Below, piece by piece: positions 1-6,814 of a stretch of 9,183 nt of DNA. Numbering within the stretch: position 1 is the stretch's first letter; the number at the start of each line of letters is the position of its first letter. Below the pieces are notes generated by a model. The model was given only the letters and a program-made list of their open reading frames with translations. It searched no databases and was not told the origin of the DNA. Position numbers and translations under genes: made by a program. The DNA is from an uncultured Parabacteroides sp. (GTDB taxonomy: Bacteria; Bacteroidota; Bacteroidia; Bacteroidales; Tannerellaceae): assembly GCA_900770835.1 (NCBI GenBank), contig CAAGLQ010000152.1:1-9183 (forward strand), written 5' to 3'.

Positions 1-22
1 AAAACGATTTTTTTCGATAGGG

Positions 23-445
23 TCATTTCCCGTAATAGATCAATTGTAGACCTTGAAGACGGTAGAAGTTAAATTTTCTGTCTCTACTGATTAAGGGAAT
101 CCGATTTGTAATGGCATGGGAAATGATAATATGATCGGATGGATCTTTGTGCCCTTCCGCTTCATTGAAAGATAGGTTTGCATACGTTCTAAGGTGCTCT
201 TTATTCAAGGGTAATACTGTGAAGGGCATTTCTGTATATATAGCATCAATGGTGGATTCTGCGGTGGGCCAGACCTTTGTCCATACATTCTTATGCTTAT
301 ATTTAAGTATGACTTCTCTTACAGTCTCAATACTTATGCAAAATTCATTTTCATAGTCTTCCATTAATGCGCAAATATCATAGCCAAGGTTGTCGGGATC
401 AGTCACAGCATCCACGAAAGCGCAAGTATCCAACAAATAACGCAT
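23..445 (-). CDS. PIN-domain (VapC-like) toxin ribonuclease
   Basis: A 140-residue protein with the PIN-domain pattern of VapC-type toxins, which are Mg-dependent endoribonucleases of type II toxin-antitoxin systems that usually cut tRNA or rRNA. The acidic active-site residues are all visible: D6 in the N-terminal LLDT strand, E44 in the SIETVREV helix, D101 and D104 in KDPSDHIII, and D122 in ISRDRKF. The length is normal for the family. I chose the ATG at 445 because it gives the standard MRYLLDT N-terminus. A TTG at 451 would add two residues but overlaps the stop of the upstream gene. The gene follows the putative antitoxin after 2 nt, so the two are probably translationally coupled. The PIN fold call is strong; the RNA target cannot be told from sequence. 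Confidence 0.88.
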   Translation of the reverse strand: MRYLLDTCAFVDAVTDPDNLGYDICALMEDYENEFCISIETVREVILKYKHKNVWTKVWPTAESTIDAIYTEMPFTVLPLNKEHLRTYANLSFNEAEGHKDPSDHIIISHAITNRIPLISRDRKFNFYRLQGLQLIYYGK

Positions 446-447
446 AG

Positions 448-609
448 TCAAGCTTTAGGAAAAACAAATTTGGGATCATTGGTTTGAATACAATATTTCT
501 TACTTAATCTCTTCAACTTCTGATAGGTCGTTTCCTTGGGAGTAGAAGCTACAATAACGGAAGTCGCTTTTTGCTGATTTTGGATAATTGTGTTCATAAG
601 TTGCTTCAT
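448..609 (-). CDS. Putative antitoxin of the PIN toxin (53 aa)
   Basis: A small ORF beginning at the ATG at 609 (MKQLMNTIIQNQQKATSVIV) and stopping with TGA at 448-450, 2 nt before the toxin ATG. It encodes 53 residues with a hydrophobic strand-like stretch (SVIVAS, residues 17-22), a basic helix-like stretch (YQKLKRLSKKY, 29-39) and a C-terminus ending DPKFVFPKA. I do not recognise a named family. The antitoxin role is inferred from size, charge pattern and position directly upstream of a PIN toxin. Antitoxins of this kind usually cover the toxin active site with their C-terminus and repress their own promoter. Met5 (ATG at 597) is a possible alternative start. Confidence 0.65.
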   Translation of the reverse strand: MKQLMNTIIQNQQKATSVIVASTPKETTYQKLKRLSKKYCIQTNDPKFVFPKA

Positions 610-641
610 AATTAATGGATTGCTTATCTTTTGTTTTGCGG

Positions 642-649
642 CAAAGATA
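642..649 (-). promoter_or_regulatory. Candidate -7 element for the toxin-antitoxin operon
   Basis: On the minus strand this reads TATCTTTG, an exact match to the Bacteroidetes -7 consensus TAnnTTTG, about 32 nt upstream of the antitoxin ATG. A TTTG lies upstream at 662-665, but the spacer is only 12 nt instead of the usual 19-21. The -33 element is therefore not convincing and the promoter may be weak or depend on a regulator. Confidence 0.4.
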
Positions 650-708
650 TAGTTTTCTTGTCAAACGTAAGGGGACTCTAAATCAAAACTGTACTGCATT
701 TTTATTAT

Positions 709-718
709 TTTTCGAAAA
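709..718. promoter_or_regulatory. Small palindrome, possible operator
   Basis: TTTTCGAAAA is a perfect 10-bp palindrome with AT-rich imperfect flanks (about 704-722). It sits immediately upstream of the candidate -33 element of the sigma-factor promoter and in the divergent region shared with the toxin-antitoxin operon. It could be a dimeric repressor site for either side. AT-rich DNA produces short palindromes by chance, so confidence is low. Confidence 0.2.
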
Positions 719-719
719 T

Positions 720-751
720 ATTGGTTTTTTAAGAGATAATTTGTTTCTTTG
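720..751 (+). promoter_or_regulatory. Candidate promoter of the ECF sigma gene
   Basis: ATTG at 720-723 is separated by 20 nt from TTTCTTTG at 744-751, which matches the Bacteroidetes -7 consensus TAnnTTTG at all but one of the fixed positions and is followed by C as usual. Transcription would start near 757 and leave a leader of about 43 nt before the ATG at 800. The match points to the housekeeping sigma, not to ECF autoregulation. Confidence 0.45.
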
Positions 752-799
752 CGAGGGTGAGAAGGCTCATCCAAACACATCAAAAACGACGAATGTAAG

Positions 800-1381
800 A
801 TGAAGAACACGGAATGTGAACAGATAGATTTTATGTTGCGGAGTATTACGCTGCATGATGACGAGGTAGCTTTCCGTTACCTTTTTGAGCATTATTATGC
901 GTCTCTTTGCCTCTTCGCCAAACGTTTCATTGATGATCGGGAGACTCGGGAAGACATCGTGGAAGAGGTGTTCTTCCATCTTTGGGAGAGACGCAAACAG
1001 ATCTCCGTGACGGGTTCCGCCCAGAATTACCTGCTTACCTCCGTACGTAATCTCTGCCTCAATTACCTGCGCAGGCAGGAGGTTCAACAGCCTTTTGAAG
1101 ATTCAATGTTTGATCAGCCGGATGATGAGGAGGGTGATCGGTTGATTCAGTTGCGTGAGCTGGAGGAACTTTTGGAGCAGACGCTTGCCAAGTTGCCTCC
1201 GGAGTATCGGTTGGCTTTTGAGTTGAACCGTATGGAGGGGAAGAGTTTGGATGAGGTGGCTCAGCGGATGGGTGTCTCTATGCGTACGGTGGAGCGTTAT
1301 CGAGACAGGGCACTTGCTTTGCTGCACACGGAGCTGAAGGATTACTTGCCTCTCTTTCTTTTCCTCTTTGCCGTGAAGTAG
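800..1381 (+). CDS. RNA polymerase ECF sigma-70 factor
   Basis: A 193-residue extracytoplasmic-function sigma factor that directs RNA polymerase to a dedicated promoter set. Sigma region 2 spans about residues 24-92 (FRYLFEHYY, then REDIVEEVFFHLWERR at 50-65, then NYLLTSVRNLCLNYLRR). An acidic linker (about 103-112) leads to region 4 at about 120-180, with LAKLPPEYRLAFELNRMEGKSL and a clear helix-turn-helix at 149-168 (SLDEVAQRMGVSMRTVERYR). The hydrophobic C-terminus (YLPLFLFLFAVK) is typical of the Bacteroidales ECF family that usually pairs with FecR-type anti-sigma factors. Here no anti-sigma gene follows: the next gene, 68 nt on, encodes a secreted amidase-like protein. Region 1.1 and region 3 are absent, as expected for ECF factors. 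The family call is firm; the regulon is unknown. Confidence 0.93.
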   Translation: MKNTECEQIDFMLRSITLHDDEVAFRYLFEHYYASLCLFAKRFIDDRETREDIVEEVFFHLWERRKQISVTGSAQNYLLTSVRNLCLNYLRRQEVQQPFEDSMFDQPDDEEGDRLIQLRELEELLEQTLAKLPPEYRLAFELNRMEGKSLDEVAQRMGVSMRTVERYRDRALALLHTELKDYLPLFLFLFAVK

Positions 1382-1397
1382 ATAATCGCTACTTTTG
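1367..1397 (+). promoter_or_regulatory. Bacteroidetes housekeeping promoter for the envelope operon
   Basis: TTTG at 1367-1370, a 19-nt spacer, then TACTTTTG at 1390-1397: both elements match the Bacteroidetes primary sigma consensus (TTTG / TAnnTTTG) exactly and with correct spacing. The -33 box lies inside the last codons of the sigma gene and the -7 box just after its stop. Initiation near 1403 would give a leader of about 46 nt before the ATG at 1450. It provides a sigma-gene-independent start for the downstream genes. Confidence 0.68.
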
Positions 1398-1449
1398 CAG
1401 GGTCGGCAGTGTATGAACCGATACAAACAATTCACGGGGTTAATAGAGC

Positions 1450-4356
1450 ATGAAAAGTGGTGGTAAAAGATTTTGGAGACAGTGGGCACTGGGACTGATG
1501 CTCCTATGTGTGGCAGGAGCGGTCTCAGGAATAGAGAAAGCGGATCTGAAGGCGGAGATCGCTTCTCGTATTCAACAGCTTGCGAAGCCGTATGCGCATA
1601 TACGATCCATTCAGGTTGTCTCGCTGACCGAGGCGAAGCGTACGGTGCGTATCGAGGTGAATGAGGCATTGGAGGACATCCCTTTCCGTCCACAAAATGT
1701 GGAGGCTTTGTATGACACGTTACGCCCGCTGTTTCCGGATGCCCGTCGCCTTGTTTTACTGACCCGTGGGATCCCCATTGAGAAGCTGGTTCCTGAATAT
1801 GCCAAGGTGAAGAAGGAGGATAAGCGGCGACGTTTTGCGCAGAAGGCGGTACGTCCCGGTTTGATCACCCCGCTCTCTCGTCCTTATACGGTGGAGAAGG
1901 GCTTGCAGGATCGCTACATTACGGTCTGGTCGAGCCATGGTTTGTATTATGCCCAAAAGGGGCAGCGTTGGGAGTGGCAGCGGGCCCGTATGTTTGGCAC
2001 GGTGGAGGATCTCTACACGCATAGCTATGTGGTTCCTTTTTTGATGCCGATGTTGGAGAATGCCGGTGCGCAGGTGTTCCTGCCTCGTGAGCGAGATACG
2101 CAGACGGAGGAGGTGATTGTCGATCGGGAGGGTGCCTCGGGCGAGGGACGCTATGAGGAGCTGCAAGGGGAGAAACCTTGGCGAGATGGCGGTAGTGCTG
2201 GTTATGCGTTGCCTCAGCAGGCGTTGCGGGATGGAGAGAATCCTTTTGTGCAGGGAGGCTTTCGGCAAACCGTGACCATCAAAGGGGAGAAGGAGAGCGT
2301 GGCGCGTTGGCTGCCTCATATCAAGCAACCGGGCCGTTATGCCGTTTATGTGGCCTATCGCTCTTTGCCCAACAGTACGGAGCAGGCGCATTATACCATC
2401 TATCATGCCGGGGAAACCACTTCGGTAGCCGTCAACCAAACGATGGGAGGGGGCACTTGGATCTATTTAGGCCATTATTATTTCCGGGGTGATGCGGAGG
2501 AGGGTGTCTGCCTGACCAACCGATCGGAGAAGGCGGGCAAGTTGATCACAGCGGATGCCGTTCGCTTTGGAGGGGGCTATGGCTCAGTGGCACGGGCACC
2601 GTTAGCGGGTTCTACCATAGAGGCGAAAGCCAGTGGATTCCCTCGCTTCACGGAGGCGGCACGCTACTGGTTGCAATGGGCGGGGATGCCGGATTCGGTG
2701 TATTCCTCCACGGCCTTTACCGATGACTATCGAGATGATATTTTCGCACGCCCCCGCTGGGTGAACTGGTTGCGAGAGGCGGCACATATCCCGGTTGATT
2801 TGAGTTTCGCTTTCCATACGGATGCGGGAATCACGCCGGATGATTCCATTGTGGGCACGTTAGGTATCTATTATACGCAAGCGAACGGATATACGCAAGC
2901 GAACGGAGGCCGTTACGCCAATGGACAGAGCCGATGGGTGGCCAGGGACTTGACGGATCGCATCCAGTCACAGATCGTATCAGATATACAGGCAACATTC
3001 AATCCCGCATGGAGCCGCCGAGGGATGTGGAATCAGTCCTATATCGAGGCGAGGGTGCCGGAGGTTCCCACGATGCTTTTGGAGTTGCTCTCCCACCAGA
3101 ACTTCGCGGATATGTGTTATGGCTTGGATCCGAAGTTCCGCTTCGTGGTGAGTCGTGCGATCTATAAAGGTATGTTGCGACATATCGCTGCGCAAAACAG
3201 GCAGGAGGCGGTGGTGCAGCCGTTGCCTCCGCAGGCCTTTTCCGTCACTTTCGAGGGAGAGAACCAGGTGCGTTTGGCTTGGCAGCCGATGCCGGATCCG
3301 TTAGAGCCTACCGCCCAGCCGAAAGCCTATGTGCTCTATACGGCGAAAGGGACTGGCGATTTTGATAACGGTCGTTTCGTGCAGGGTGAGCAGCTTACGT
3401 TGCCGATCGAGCGAGGGGTGATCTATCGGTATAAGGTGGCGGCTTGGAACGAGGGCGGCATTAGCTTCCCTTCTGAGGTGCTGAGCGCTTACCGTGCGGA
3501 GCAGGAGCGATCCACGCAACCGATACTGATCGTGAACGCTTTCGATCGGGTGGATGGCCCGATGGCGATGACGCAAGCCTCGGATAGCTTGGCCGGATTC
3601 CTCTATACGCAGGATGGCGGTGTGCCCTATCTGCAGGATTTTGCCTTTATCGGGGCACAAAATGAGTTCCGACGTTCAGCGGAATGGATCAGTAATGACC
3701 GCAACGGACATGGCGATTCGTTCAACGATTATGCGGGGAAGGTGATTGCCGGGAATCGGTTTGATTATCCTTACGTGCATGGGCAGGCGTTGGCGCAAGC
3801 GGGCTATTCTTATACCTCTTGTGGGGCGAAGGCGCTGTTGGACGGCGGTGTGCAGGCGGATGGCTATGCGATGCTGGATTTGATCTGGGGAAAGCAGCGG
3901 TTAGCGGATGCCGATACCCTGCTGTGGAAGGCGGTGGCCTCCTTTACGCAAGGCGGGAAGGCCCTGTTGGTTTCCGGCTCTCGTTGGCTTTCGGATGTGG
4001 AGCGTTCAGAGTCGCTGCACGCCATTGTCCGCAATCTATTACCCGTGAAGTTGGCCTCGGCGCAAGCGGCCCGTAGCGGTCGTGTCAGTGCCTATCCGTT
4101 GAAAGGGCAGCCCTCGTTAGGTGAGTTTACCTTCCGGATGCAACCCAATGCCGATTGTTATGCCGTGGAGGCCGTGGATGGCTTGTCGCCTATGGGTGAT
4201 GATGCGGTTCCCTTCTTACGCTATACGGAGAATCGAATCGTGGCGGGTGTGCGGTCGGCACATACCTGTGCATTAGGCTTTCCGTTGGAAACATTGCAGA
4301 CAGCGGAGGAGCGCTACCGACTGACACAGGCCATCTTGCAGGCGATCCTTCCCTAA
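1450..4356 (+). CDS. Secreted Amidase_3-like protein with inserted golvesin-type domain, FN3 and C-terminal Rossmann-like domain
   Basis: A 968-residue exported protein. An N-terminal signal peptide (KRFWRQWALGLMLLCVAGAVSG, about 6-27) precedes a small alpha/beta region (about 28-150). The catalytic part resembles zinc N-acetylmuramoyl-L-alanine amidases (Amidase_3), which cut the bond between MurNAc and the stem peptide in the periplasm. Candidate zinc ligands are H163 (SSHG), E186 (TVEDL) and H456 (FHTDAG), with candidate catalytic E545 (PTMLLELLSHQN). The catalytic sequence is split by a golvesin/xanthan-lyase C-terminal-like domain at about 265-376 (YAVYVAYRS, GGGTWIYLGHYYF, ADAVRFGGG). 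An FN3-like domain follows at about 594-685 and a Rossmann-like domain of unclear role at about 691-968 (ILIVNAFDRVDGP, ALLVSGSRWL). Such proteins tend to be labelled xanthan lyase because of the golvesin-like part; no polysaccharide lyase domain is evident. It has its own promoter upstream and leads a cell-envelope gene series. Family assignment by eye is fairly sure; the actual substrate is not established. Confidence 0.82.
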   Translation: MKSGGKRFWRQWALGLMLLCVAGAVSGIEKADLKAEIASRIQQLAKPYAHIRSIQVVSLTEAKRTVRIEVNEALEDIPFRPQNVEALYDTLRPLFPDARRLVLLTRGIPIEKLVPEYAKVKKEDKRRRFAQKAVRPGLITPLSRPYTVEKGLQDRYITVWSSHGLYYAQKGQRWEWQRARMFGTVEDLYTHSYVVPFLMPMLENAGAQVFLPRERDTQTEEVIVDREGASGEGRYEELQGEKPWRDGGSAGYALPQQALRDGENPFVQGGFRQTVTIKGEKESVARWLPHIKQPGRYAVYVAYRSLPNSTEQAHYTIYHAGETTSVAVNQTMGGGTWIYLGHYYFRGDAEEGVCLTNRSEKAGKLITADAVRFGGGYGSVARAPLAGSTIEAKASGFPRFTEAARYWLQWAGMPDSVYSSTAFTDDYRDDIFARPRWVNWLREAAHIPVDLSFAFHTDAGITPDDSIVGTLGIYYTQANGYTQANGGRYANGQSRWVARDLTDRIQSQIVSDIQATFNPAWSRRGMWNQSYIEARVPEVPTMLLELLSHQNFADMCYGLDPKFRFVVSRAIYKGMLRHIAAQNRQEAVVQPLPPQAFSVTFEGENQVRLAWQPMPDPLEPTAQPKAYVLYTAKGTGDFDNGRFVQGEQLTLPIERGVIYRYKVAAWNEGGISFPSEVLSAYRAEQERSTQPILIVNAFDRVDGPMAMTQASDSLAGFLYTQDGGVPYLQDFAFIGAQNEFRRSAEWISNDRNGHGDSFNDYAGKVIAGNRFDYPYVHGQALAQAGYSYTSCGAKALLDGGVQADGYAMLDLIWGKQRLADADTLLWKAVASFTQGGKALLVSGSRWLSDVERSESLHAIVRNLLPVKLASAQAARSGRVSAYPLKGQPSLGEFTFRMQPNADCYAVEAVDGLSPMGDDAVPFLRYTENRIVAGVRSAHTCALGFPLETLQTAEERYRLTQAILQAILP
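2872..2907 (+). repeat. Perfect 18-bp in-frame tandem duplication
   Basis: TATACGCAAGCGAACGGA occurs twice in direct succession (2872-2889 and 2890-2907) with no mismatch, encoding YTQANG twice (residues 475-486) inside the second half of the amidase domain, about 19 residues after H456. The third partial echo, GRYANG, follows directly. Perfect identity suggests a recent slippage duplication; the reading frame is kept. Confidence 0.93.
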
Positions 4357-4383
4357 ACATGAATCATAAATTATTGACGATAA

Positions 4384-5859
4384 ATGAAAAGAATTACTTG
4401 TTTTATTCCCTATGGGGCGGTGGATGCCGTTCGCCAAACCATTCAGCAGCTTTCCGCATCTCCACTCGTGGGAGCGATTTATGTGATTACCCGTGATCCG
4501 GAGATGGAGGAGTTGCCCGGGGCAGAGATCATTTGGGCGGATCGAATGAACTGCACTTCCGCCGTGAAAGCGATTGCCCAAAGAGCGGAGCGTGATTATA
4601 CCTTATTATATACGAAAACGGATGCGTTAGCGTTAGGATTGTTTGCCTTGGAGCGTTTGGTCACGTTGGCCGACGATACGCAATCCGGTATGTTGTATGC
4701 CGACTACTACGCCCTCAAAGCGGGAGAGCGCACCCCTCATCCGGTCATCGACTACCAGAAGGGTAGCTTGCGGGATGATTTCGATTTCGGATCGCTGATG
4801 CTTTATCGTTCGGATCTGTTGCGAAAGGCGGTGGAGGAGATGACCGAGGAGTATCACTATGCGGCGCTTTACGATCTGCGTTTGCGTGTATCTTGTTTGG
4901 GCGCATTGACGCATGTGAGCGAGTTCCTCTATACGGAGGTGGAGCATGACCTGCGTAAATCGGGAGAGAAGCAGTTTGACTATGTGGATCCTCGCAATCG
5001 GGCAGTACAAGTGGAGATGGAGGCCGCTTGCACCGCCCATTTGAAGCGTATAGGTGCCTATTTGGCACCGGTTTTCCAACCGATTGCCTTTGCCGAGGAG
5101 GCTTTCGAGGTGGAAGCCAGTGTCATTATCCCGGTGCGCAATCGGGTACGCACCATCGAGGATGCCATTCGCTCTGTTTTGAAGCAGAAGTGTGCTTTCC
5201 CCTTCAATATCATTGTGATCGACAACCATTCTACCGATGGCACGACGGAGCGGATCGCCTCTTTGGCACAGGAGGATAAGCGCATCATCCATTTGGTGCC
5301 TGAGCGGGATGATTTAGGCATTGGCGGTTGCTGGAACTTGGGTGTGCATCATCCGGCTTGTGGTCGCTTCGTGGTGCAGTTGGATAGCGACGATGTGTAT
5401 AGCGATGCCGATACCTTGCGTAAGGTGGTAGAGGCTTTCTATGAGCAACAATGCGCGATGGTGGTGGGTACCTACATGATGACCAACTTCCAGATGGAGA
5501 TGATCCAACCGGGCATTATCGACCATAAGGAATGGACTCCTGAGAATGGCCGCAACAATGCCCTTCGTATCAATGGCCTCGGGGCTCCGAGAGCCTTCTA
5601 CACACCGCTGTTGCGACAGGTGAATCTGCCGAATACCAGCTATGGGGAGGATTATGCCTTGGGATTGCGCATGAGCCGCCACTATCAGATTGGGCGTATC
5701 TATGATGTGCTTTATCTCTGCCGCCGTTGGGAGGACAATTCGGATGCCTCCTTGGATGTCGTCAAGATGAACCAGCACAATCTGTATAAGGATAAGATTC
5801 GTACATGGGAGTTGGAAGCCCGCATTAACTTGAATAAGCAACATGGAGGAGAAGCATAA
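4384..5859 (+). CDS. Glycosyltransferase with two GT-A-like modules, C-terminal module GT2
   Basis: A 491-residue cytoplasmic protein with no membrane segment, so an acceptor at the inner membrane face or in the cytosol is expected. The C-terminal half (about 244-470) is a typical family 2 glycosyltransferase: ASVIIPVRNR at 245-254, nucleotide-binding VIDNHSTDGT to residue 287, the metal-binding DSDD at 334-337 (QLDSDDVY), and the acceptor-side YGED motif at 420-423 with the likely catalytic base in E422/D423. The N-terminal half (about 1-230) has the same overall rhythm (ITCFIPYG, LLYTKTD at 74-80, MLYADYY, DDFDFGSLMLYRSDLL) but has KTD in place of a clear DxD, so it may be a degenerate or regulatory module. 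The gene begins 27 nt after the amidase gene and overlaps the DUF4922 gene by 17 nt. Donor and acceptor sugars cannot be deduced. Confidence 0.88.
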   Translation: MKRITCFIPYGAVDAVRQTIQQLSASPLVGAIYVITRDPEMEELPGAEIIWADRMNCTSAVKAIAQRAERDYTLLYTKTDALALGLFALERLVTLADDTQSGMLYADYYALKAGERTPHPVIDYQKGSLRDDFDFGSLMLYRSDLLRKAVEEMTEEYHYAALYDLRLRVSCLGALTHVSEFLYTEVEHDLRKSGEKQFDYVDPRNRAVQVEMEAACTAHLKRIGAYLAPVFQPIAFAEEAFEVEASVIIPVRNRVRTIEDAIRSVLKQKCAFPFNIIVIDNHSTDGTTERIASLAQEDKRIIHLVPERDDLGIGGCWNLGVHHPACGRFVVQLDSDDVYSDADTLRKVVEAFYEQQCAMVVGTYMMTNFQMEMIQPGIIDHKEWTPENGRNNALRINGLGAPRAFYTPLLRQVNLPNTSYGEDYALGLRMSRHYQIGRIYDVLYLCRRWEDNSDASLDVVKMNQHNLYKDKIRTWELEARINLNKQHGGEA

Positions 5860-6802
5860 AGTCAGTTCCGTAGAGGCCAGTGAATTGCTGCGTAAGCAGT
5901 TAGCCGTTTGGCCCTTGGTGGCGCAGAATTTCAAGGCCTTGGAACAGGTGCATTTGAAGCAGTTCGAATGGAATGGACTGACGGTGAAGGTGCAGTTCAA
6001 TCCCGCTCGTATTGTCTCTTCGGGCGCGAAGGTGGATGCGAAGTCGATCAAGGCGCGCAAATGTTTCCTCTGTCCGAATAACCTGCCTAAGGAGCAGCTG
6101 CACCTGCCTTTCGGTGAACGTTATCAGGTGCTTTGCAATCCCTTCCCGATTTTTCCGGAACATTTCACGATTCCCTCTGTGGCGCATATCCCTCAATTGA
6201 TCGAACCTCAACTGGATGATTTCTTGGAGGTGGTGCGTTGTTTAGATCAGTTTACGCTGTTCTACAACGGGCCTCGTTGTGGTGCTTCCGCACCGGATCA
6301 TGCCCATTTCCAGGCGGTCACTTTCGGTTTGATGCCGTTGGATGAGGAGGTGATGATGAGAGAACAGCAGCTGTCTGCTCCTCGTTGCTCTTCTGCGGAG
6401 GGCACGGTGATTTTGCTGCAACAGTATTTGCGCAATGGCTTTATCTTGAAGGCGAAAACCAAGGAGGCGATGCGGAGCCTCTTCTTGCGTATCTATGCCT
6501 TGTTGCCGGTGCCGGAAGGGGAGTCAGAGCCGATGATGAACCTGTTCGGTTGGTATCGTCAGGAGGAATGGGTATTGGCGTTGATCCCTCGCAAGCGTCA
6601 TCGGCCTTGGCAGTATGAGGCGGAGGGAGCCGATCATTTGCTGTCCAGCCCTGGTGCGGCAGATATTGGTGGTCTTTTTATTACCCCTTTAGCGGAAGAT
6701 TTTGAGAAGATCAATCCGGCACTTTTGCAAGATGTGTATGAACAAGTGTGTTGGAATGATCAGGAGGTGATGGAAATATTCCTACATTTGTCCGATGAAT
6801 AA
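5843..6802 (+). CDS. DUF4922 HIT/GalT-like nucleotidyltransferase or phosphorylase
   Basis: A 319-residue soluble protein resembling the DUF4922 family and, more distantly, the HIT superfamily branch with galactose-1-phosphate uridylyltransferase, Ap4A phosphorylase and GDP-hexose phosphorylase. Visible signs are a CxxC pair at C74 and C77 (KCFLCPNN), a GalT/Ap4A-phosphorylase-like strand NPFPIFPEHFTI with H107, H115 in the following segment, and the HIT-type triad H153-A-H155-F-Q157 (PDHAHFQAV), where H155 would be the nucleotidylated histidine. A second strand near the end (WVLALIPRKRHRPWQY) resembles the C-terminal half of the phosphorylases. The start ATG lies inside the last codons of the glycosyltransferase gene, which implies translational coupling and a shared role. 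An activity that makes or phosphorolyses a nucleotide sugar is the simplest inference; the substrate is unknown. Confidence 0.8.
   Translation: MEEKHKVSSVEASELLRKQLAVWPLVAQNFKALEQVHLKQFEWNGLTVKVQFNPARIVSSGAKVDAKSIKARKCFLCPNNLPKEQLHLPFGERYQVLCNPFPIFPEHFTIPSVAHIPQLIEPQLDDFLEVVRCLDQFTLFYNGPRCGASAPDHAHFQAVTFGLMPLDEEVMMREQQLSAPRCSSAEGTVILLQQYLRNGFILKAKTKEAMRSLFLRIYALLPVPEGESEPMMNLFGWYRQEEWVLALIPRKRHRPWQYEAEGADHLLSSPGAADIGGLFITPLAEDFEKINPALLQDVYEQVCWNDQEVMEIFLHLSDE
6783..6790 (+). promoter_or_regulatory. Possible internal -7 element before sppA
   Basis: TACATTTG matches TAnnTTTG exactly and ends 24 nt before the sppA ATG, but no TTTG or TTG lies 19-21 nt upstream. It could be a weak internal promoter for sppA-lpxK, or coincidence within the end of the DUF4922 coding sequence. 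Confidence 0.25.
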
Positions 6803-6814
6803 AAATAGGCTTCA

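Noticed and set aside
1..22. Poly-T/poly-A run downstream of the toxin gene with CGAT on either side, considered as a terminator.
   Set aside because: The CGAT copies do not form a stable stem around the run, so no hairpin supports an intrinsic terminator, and the window ends there.
615..803. A 62-residue plus-strand ORF whose stop overlaps the sigma ATG (ATGA), suggesting a leader peptide coupled to sigma translation.
   Set aside because: The candidate sigma promoter lies inside it, so the likely transcript would not contain its start; its composition is that of AT-rich non-coding DNA and it resembles no family I know.
1103..1693. Long minus-strand ORFs opposite the sigma and amidase genes, such as 1103-1693 and 1756-2439.
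   Set aside because: They are antisense shadows of well-supported genes, rich in R, H, P and L as expected from reverse reading of GC-richer coding DNA, with no recognisable motif.
5314..6060. A 248-residue minus-strand ORF opposite the glycosyltransferase-DUF4922 junction.
   Set aside because: It overlaps two genes with intact conserved motifs and shows no domain features of its own.
6720..6730. CACTTTTG inside the DUF4922 gene as a further promoter -7 box.
   Set aside because: It deviates from TAnnTTTG, has no suitably spaced -33 element, and is explained by coding sequence.
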